A stretch of DNA of 64,000 nucleotides. It comes from Clostridium jeddahitimonense (lineage in GTDB: Bacteria > Bacillota > Clostridia > Clostridiales > Clostridiaceae). A program made the translations under genes and the position numbers. Under the pieces are notes generated by a model, which was not told the origin of the DNA, did not search any database, and saw only the letters and a program-made list of their open reading frames with translations. Below, one piece after another: positions 60,690 through 64,000 of this stretch. Where the stretch lies: the NCBI GenBank assembly GCA_000753455.2, contig LM994670.1, forward strand, positions 156,274 through 220,273, read 5' to 3'. The stretch's first letter is position 1; each line of letters starts with the position of its first letter.

Positions 60690-62303
60690 TTAATCATCAG
60701 TTATTTCAAGATTTTCTGAGAGAGTCTCATTTTCCTCAGATGGAATATCGGTGTTTGTATTTATAGATGCTTCTTCAACGATAGTATTTGAATTAGTAGT
60801 TGATGTTGGAGAAACACTGGCTATATAATTAATATCCATATCTGAAGCTTTAGAAGTAGAAGCTTGCAATATCTCAGGAATTGATTCGGGTTCATTGCTT
60901 AAATTAACTCTATCTAATGCTAAGCTTTTTATAAAATTGTCTTTGAATAGATAGATATATAGGTAGAATATTAAAAAGTTTTTACTGCTTTCAAAGGAAC
61001 TCTTATTGACTGTAAAGGAATTTTTCCTTTTATTATAAGTAACGTATTTATTAAACACTGGAGCCATACCAGAACTACTAGGAGTTATTACGTTTGGCAT
61101 TCTAAAATAGCTTTCATCTAACATATCTTTAGATACTAAAGAAAGACCTCTATAGCGCTCGTAGTCATCTAATGTAGGAGCTTCTGGCCAACTTGTAACT
61201 AAGCCAGAATTTATTAGATATTTCTTATAGACTGAAGATATTAGATTCTTATACTCACTTCTAGTATTATCATTTAAAATAAAGGCTAATAAGTAGAATG
61301 TTATATCTAATGAGGAATATTTAATTTCCTTCTTTGAGGAAAGCTTATAAAAACATTCATTTTCTTCATCATATAAAGAATATAGTTTGTCAATAATGGC
61401 TTTAGATTTATCCTTAAAAGCTATTATATTAGTATGTTTATAGGATAATGTTAGAACTATAGCGCATAATGCAGCTGTATCTAGAGAAGTCACGTAATAG
61501 TCCTTATCATCAAATTTGTTCATAGTGTAATCAGAAATATCTGCTATTAAAGTTTGAAGATTTTCTAGATGACAATAGCTATATAATATGTTGAATGCTA
61601 ATAATATTTTACAAAGTTCATCTAAAGAACATTCATATATGTTTTCTTTAAAATCTAAAAACATTTGAAGAATTTCTAAAGAAAATGTTTCATAATCTTT
61701 AGAGGCTGCATCATTTTTATTTTTATAAGAATATAGATAATAAGCTAACATCATAAAAGCTTGATCTGAGAATTTGAATTTTTTATCTTTATCTACTAAA
61801 TTATAGTTTTTAGAATTATTCTCAAACATATTCTTTTTGTCGGCAAATACACCCTCAGAATTCCTAAGATTTTCTGAATAAAATTGTAACTGCTCTTTTG
61901 TAAGAGAATTATATATTTCGTATATAGAATAAGTACTTCTTTCTATGTTTTCAAAACAGCGATAATAATCAAGTAATTCTAATAAGCATAATGTCATTAG
62001 AGCATTTGTTGAGGGATTTATTTCTTTCTTAAAACTATCTTCATCGAAGCCGTTAGAATTCTTGCTGTGGATAAAGTTTGGAGATGCTTTTCTATACACA
62101 CATAATAGTGGAGAAAAGTTATTCATTGTGTTAATATCAAATGAGGGACTTAAATTTTTAAAGTTCTTTATTGATGAAACTAAACCACATTTCGATTCTA
62201 AAACAATAGTTTTTACAGCTTCTTTAGATAAATAGAATAGTTGTGCGTTTATTTCTTCTTGACTTAGACTATTCATTCTAAAAAATGGACCAATATATTT
62301 CAA
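60690..62303 (-). CDS. Unknown 537-residue helical protein
   Basis: The start MKYIGPFFRMNSLSQEEINAQL is followed by about 450 residues of alternating helices with Tyr/Phe/Leu-rich faces and recurring aromatic pairs (LLDYYRCFENI, MMLAYYLYSY, TFYLLAFIL). This pattern suggests an alpha/alpha-barrel or helical-repeat fold. A Ser/Thr/Glu-rich tail closes it. No signal peptide or membrane segment is visible. TTG at 62303 fits AGAGGTG best; a GTG at 62312 lies in that site. Not recognised; divergent from rph. Confidence 0.7.
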   Translation of the reverse strand: MKYIGPFFRMNSLSQEEINAQLFYLSKEAVKTIVLESKCGLVSSIKNFKNLSPSFDINTMNNFSPLLCVYRKASPNFIHSKNSNGFDEDSFKKEINPSTNALMTLCLLELLDYYRCFENIERSTYSIYEIYNSLTKEQLQFYSENLRNSEGVFADKKNMFENNSKNYNLVDKDKKFKFSDQAFMMLAYYLYSYKNKNDAASKDYETFSLEILQMFLDFKENIYECSLDELCKILLAFNILYSYCHLENLQTLIADISDYTMNKFDDKDYYVTSLDTAALCAIVLTLSYKHTNIIAFKDKSKAIIDKLYSLYDEENECFYKLSSKKEIKYSSLDITFYLLAFILNDNTRSEYKNLISSVYKKYLINSGLVTSWPEAPTLDDYERYRGLSLVSKDMLDESYFRMPNVITPSSSGMAPVFNKYVTYNKRKNSFTVNKSSFESSKNFLIFYLYIYLFKDNFIKSLALDRVNLSNEPESIPEILQASTSKASDMDINYIASVSPTSTTNSNTIVEEASINTNTDIPSEENETLSENLEITDD

Positions 62304-62494
62304 AATTTTCACCTCTTATAATAATCCTTATATTAATAATATGAGATAGAATTTAAAATAGTTCACTTTTTTTGAAAAAGCAATAATTTTAAGAAGTATA
62401 AGAGTTGAAAATAACTTATATTAATAGAAATATATAAAGTTATATAGTTAAATTTTGTATTTATAGGATATATATTAAGCTTGGAGGAGATATT

Positions 62495-63244
62495 ATGAGA
62501 AGTGATAATCGTAAGAATAATAGTGTTAGACACACAAAAATAACTAGAAATTATATAAAGCATGCAGAGGGATCAGTGTTAATAGAAGTGGGAGACACTA
62601 AGGTTATATGTACTGCATCAATTGAGGATAAAGTACCTCCATTTTTAAAAGGAACTGGAGAAGGATGGATAACAGCTGAATACAACATGCTGCCTAGATC
62701 TACAGCGACTAGAAAAGTAAGAGATATTGCAAGATTAAAACAAGATGGAAGAACTATGGAGATACAAAGATTAATAGGAAGAGCATTAAGATCAGTAGTT
62801 GATTTAAAGGCTTTAGGAGAAAAGACAATTTGGCTAGATTGTGACGTAATTCAAGCAGATGGAGGAACAAGAACTACATCTATTACAGGAGCATTTGTAG
62901 CTTTAGTAGATGCTATAAACAAAATTCATAGACATAAACCTTTTAAAGTATATCCAATAAGAGAGTTTGTTTGCGCAACTAGTGTAGGAATAGTAAATGG
63001 AGAAAAGATGATTGATTTATGCTATGAAGAAGATTCAAGTGCACAAGTTGATATGAACATAGTTGGAACTGGAAATGGAGAATTTGTAGAAATACAAGGT
63101 ACAGGTGAAGAGGCACCATTCTCAAGAAAAGACTTAAATGAACTTTTAGATTTAGGGGAAAGAGGGATAAAGCAGATAATTCAAATTCAAAAAGATATTT
63201 TAAAAATGGATGCTTTATGGATAGGAACAGGAGAATCAAAGTAA
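62495..63244 (+). CDS. rph: Ribonuclease PH
   Basis: 249 residues. [49 protein letters not shown] and [10 protein letters not shown] are family signatures. It trims tRNA 3' ends phosphorolytically. Ribosome site GGAGGAG. Its stop codon overlaps the next start (TAATG). Confidence 0.98.
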   Translation: MRSDNRKNNSVRHTKITRNYIKHAEGSVLIEVGDTKVICTASIEDKVPPFLKGTGEGWITAEYNMLPRSTATRKVRDIARLKQDGRTMEIQRLIGRALRSVVDLKALGEKTIWLDCDVIQADGGTRTTSITGAFVALVDAINKIHRHKPFKVYPIREFVCATSVGIVNGEKMIDLCYEEDSSAQVDMNIVGTGNGEFVEIQGTGEEAPFSRKDLNELLDLGERGIKQIIQIQKDILKMDALWIGTGESK

Positions 63245-63846
63245 TGAAGAAATTAATTATAGCTAGTAACAATAAGAAGAAAATAAAAGAGTTAAAATCT
63301 ATAGTAGAAAATTTAGGGTGGGACGTAAAGTCTTTAGCTGATGAAAATATAGATATAGAAGTAGAAGAAGATGGATTAACATTTGAAGAAAATGCAGAAA
63401 AAAAAGCAAGAGAAATATATGACTTTTTAATTCAAAGAGGTGATAAGAACTTTGCTGTTTTATCTGATGATTCAGGATTGGAAGTAGATTACTTAAATGG
63501 TGCACCAGGAGTATACTCAGCAAGATATGCAGGAGAGCATGGAAATGATGATGCTAATAATAAAAAGCTATTAGAAGAGCTAAAAGAAGCAACAGGTGAA
63601 GATAGAAGAGGTAGATTCGTTTGTGCTATAGCTTTAATAGGAGCAGATGGAAAGAGTAATATTGTCAGAGGAACTGTTGAAGGGTTAATAATGGAAGAAT
63701 TAAATGGAGAAGGTGGATTTGGATATGATCCATTATTCTACTACGAACCTGCAGGTCAAACATTTGGTGAATTAGAAGCAATTGAGAAGAATAAGATTTC
63801 TCATAGAGCAAATGCACTTAGAAAGATAGAAGAGTACTTAAAATAA
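63244..63846 (+). CDS. rdgB: XTP/dITP diphosphatase, RdgB/HAM1 family
   Basis: 201 residues. The start [18 protein letters not shown], then DDSGLEVDYLNGAPGVYSARYAG, GGFGYDPLF and SHRANALRK are the HAM1 signatures. It hydrolyses non-canonical purine triphosphates so they are not put into DNA. Coupled to rph by one-base overlap, an arrangement common in Firmicutes. Confidence 0.97.
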   Translation: MKKLIIASNNKKKIKELKSIVENLGWDVKSLADENIDIEVEEDGLTFEENAEKKAREIYDFLIQRGDKNFAVLSDDSGLEVDYLNGAPGVYSARYAGEHGNDDANNKKLLEELKEATGEDRRGRFVCAIALIGADGKSNIVRGTVEGLIMEELNGEGGFGYDPLFYYEPAGQTFGELEAIEKNKISHRANALRKIEEYLK

Positions 63847-64000
63847 AGTGCGAAGCACTTTGGTGAAAAGTTTGACTTCGTCAAAGGGGAAAAGTCAGCT
63901 GACGCTGAGGGGAAAAGTTCACTTCGTGACAGGGAAAATATCGCCTTTGGCAATAGTGAAGAGTATCTGAGTATTGCACTTTTTACTGCTACGATAGTAG
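63845..64000 (+). repeat. Tandem array of small hairpins with a constant spacer
   Basis: Directly after the diphosphatase stop codon, hairpins with different stems follow at 22-26 base intervals: AAAGTGC/GCACTTT (63845-63861), TTTGAC/GTCAAA (63871-63885), TCAGC/GCTGA (63895-63908), TTCAC/GTGA (63918-63929) and ATCGCC/GGCAAT (63940-63954). They are separated by G(G/T)GGAAAAG-like spacers. Another begins near 63987 and is cut by the window edge. Confidence 0.75.

Noticed and set aside
63845..64000. CRISPR array
   Set aside because: The repeated part is only about 9 bases and the variable parts are self-complementary hairpins of 12-17 bases; no cas genes are near.

Overview
The window looks like a chromosomal segment of a low-GC, anaerobic, endospore-lineage Firmicute, most likely Clostridium sensu stricto (cluster I). 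This is inferred from the strong A/T bias, GGAGG-type ribosome sites, many ATG-upstream consensus TTGACA-17-TATAAT promoters, the crt-bcd-etfB-etfA-hbd butyrate operon under a Rex site, an [FeFe] hydrogenase and a CIRCE-controlled groESL. The species cannot be fixed from the sequence alone. I see no phage, insertion sequence, tRNA, rRNA or CRISPR array.

Layout. 1-2.1 kb: start of a flavohemoglobin-type globin gene (cut by the window edge), a CLC antiporter of the fluoride type, and a small unknown protein with a candidate terminated RNA upstream of it. 2.3-14 kb: a metal-ion island. A yybP-ykoY (Mn2+) riboswitch controls a P2-type ATPase; a second Mn2+ riboswitch controls mntP; between them lie an lnt gene behind an unidentified structured leader, a mannose-family PTS on the minus strand, and a CadC-type repressor with a CPC-type metal ATPase. 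14-25 kb: rex, a PAS-containing sigma-54 activator, a sigma-54 promoter, then a CoA-transferase, a GntP permease and an (R)-specific enoyl-CoA hydratase, directly followed by the Rex-site-headed butyryl-CoA operon. Together these make a plausible route for taking up a short-chain 3-hydroxy or unsaturated acid and fermenting it through crotonyl-CoA. 25-34 kb: a C_GCAxxG_C_C protein, an 8-oxoguanine glycosylase, an unknown membrane protein, a GntR/UTRA regulator with a GatZ/KbaZ-like target carrying matching palindromes, a group-B-like [FeFe] hydrogenase, and groES-groEL.

34-44.4 kb: a type IV pilus operon (prepilin peptidase, PilB ATPase, PilC, two prepilins separated by a terminator, a PilM-PilN fusion, PilO, and three minor-pilin-like proteins). 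44.4-48 kb: guanine-riboswitch-controlled guaB, then guaA. 48-64 kb: an unknown single-pass protein, pgi, a YaiI/YqxD protein, a seven-repeat protein without a signal peptide, an RsuA-family pseudouridine synthase, a candidate small RNA, pcrA-ligA, an atypical family-5 solute-binding protein, a 540-residue unknown protein, and rph followed by an XTP/dITP diphosphatase. The window ends inside an unusual tandem array of small hairpins.

Several starts were moved downstream from the longest possible reading frame because the ribosome site fits the internal codon. All functions are inferred from motifs and family knowledge recalled by eye; no database search was run.
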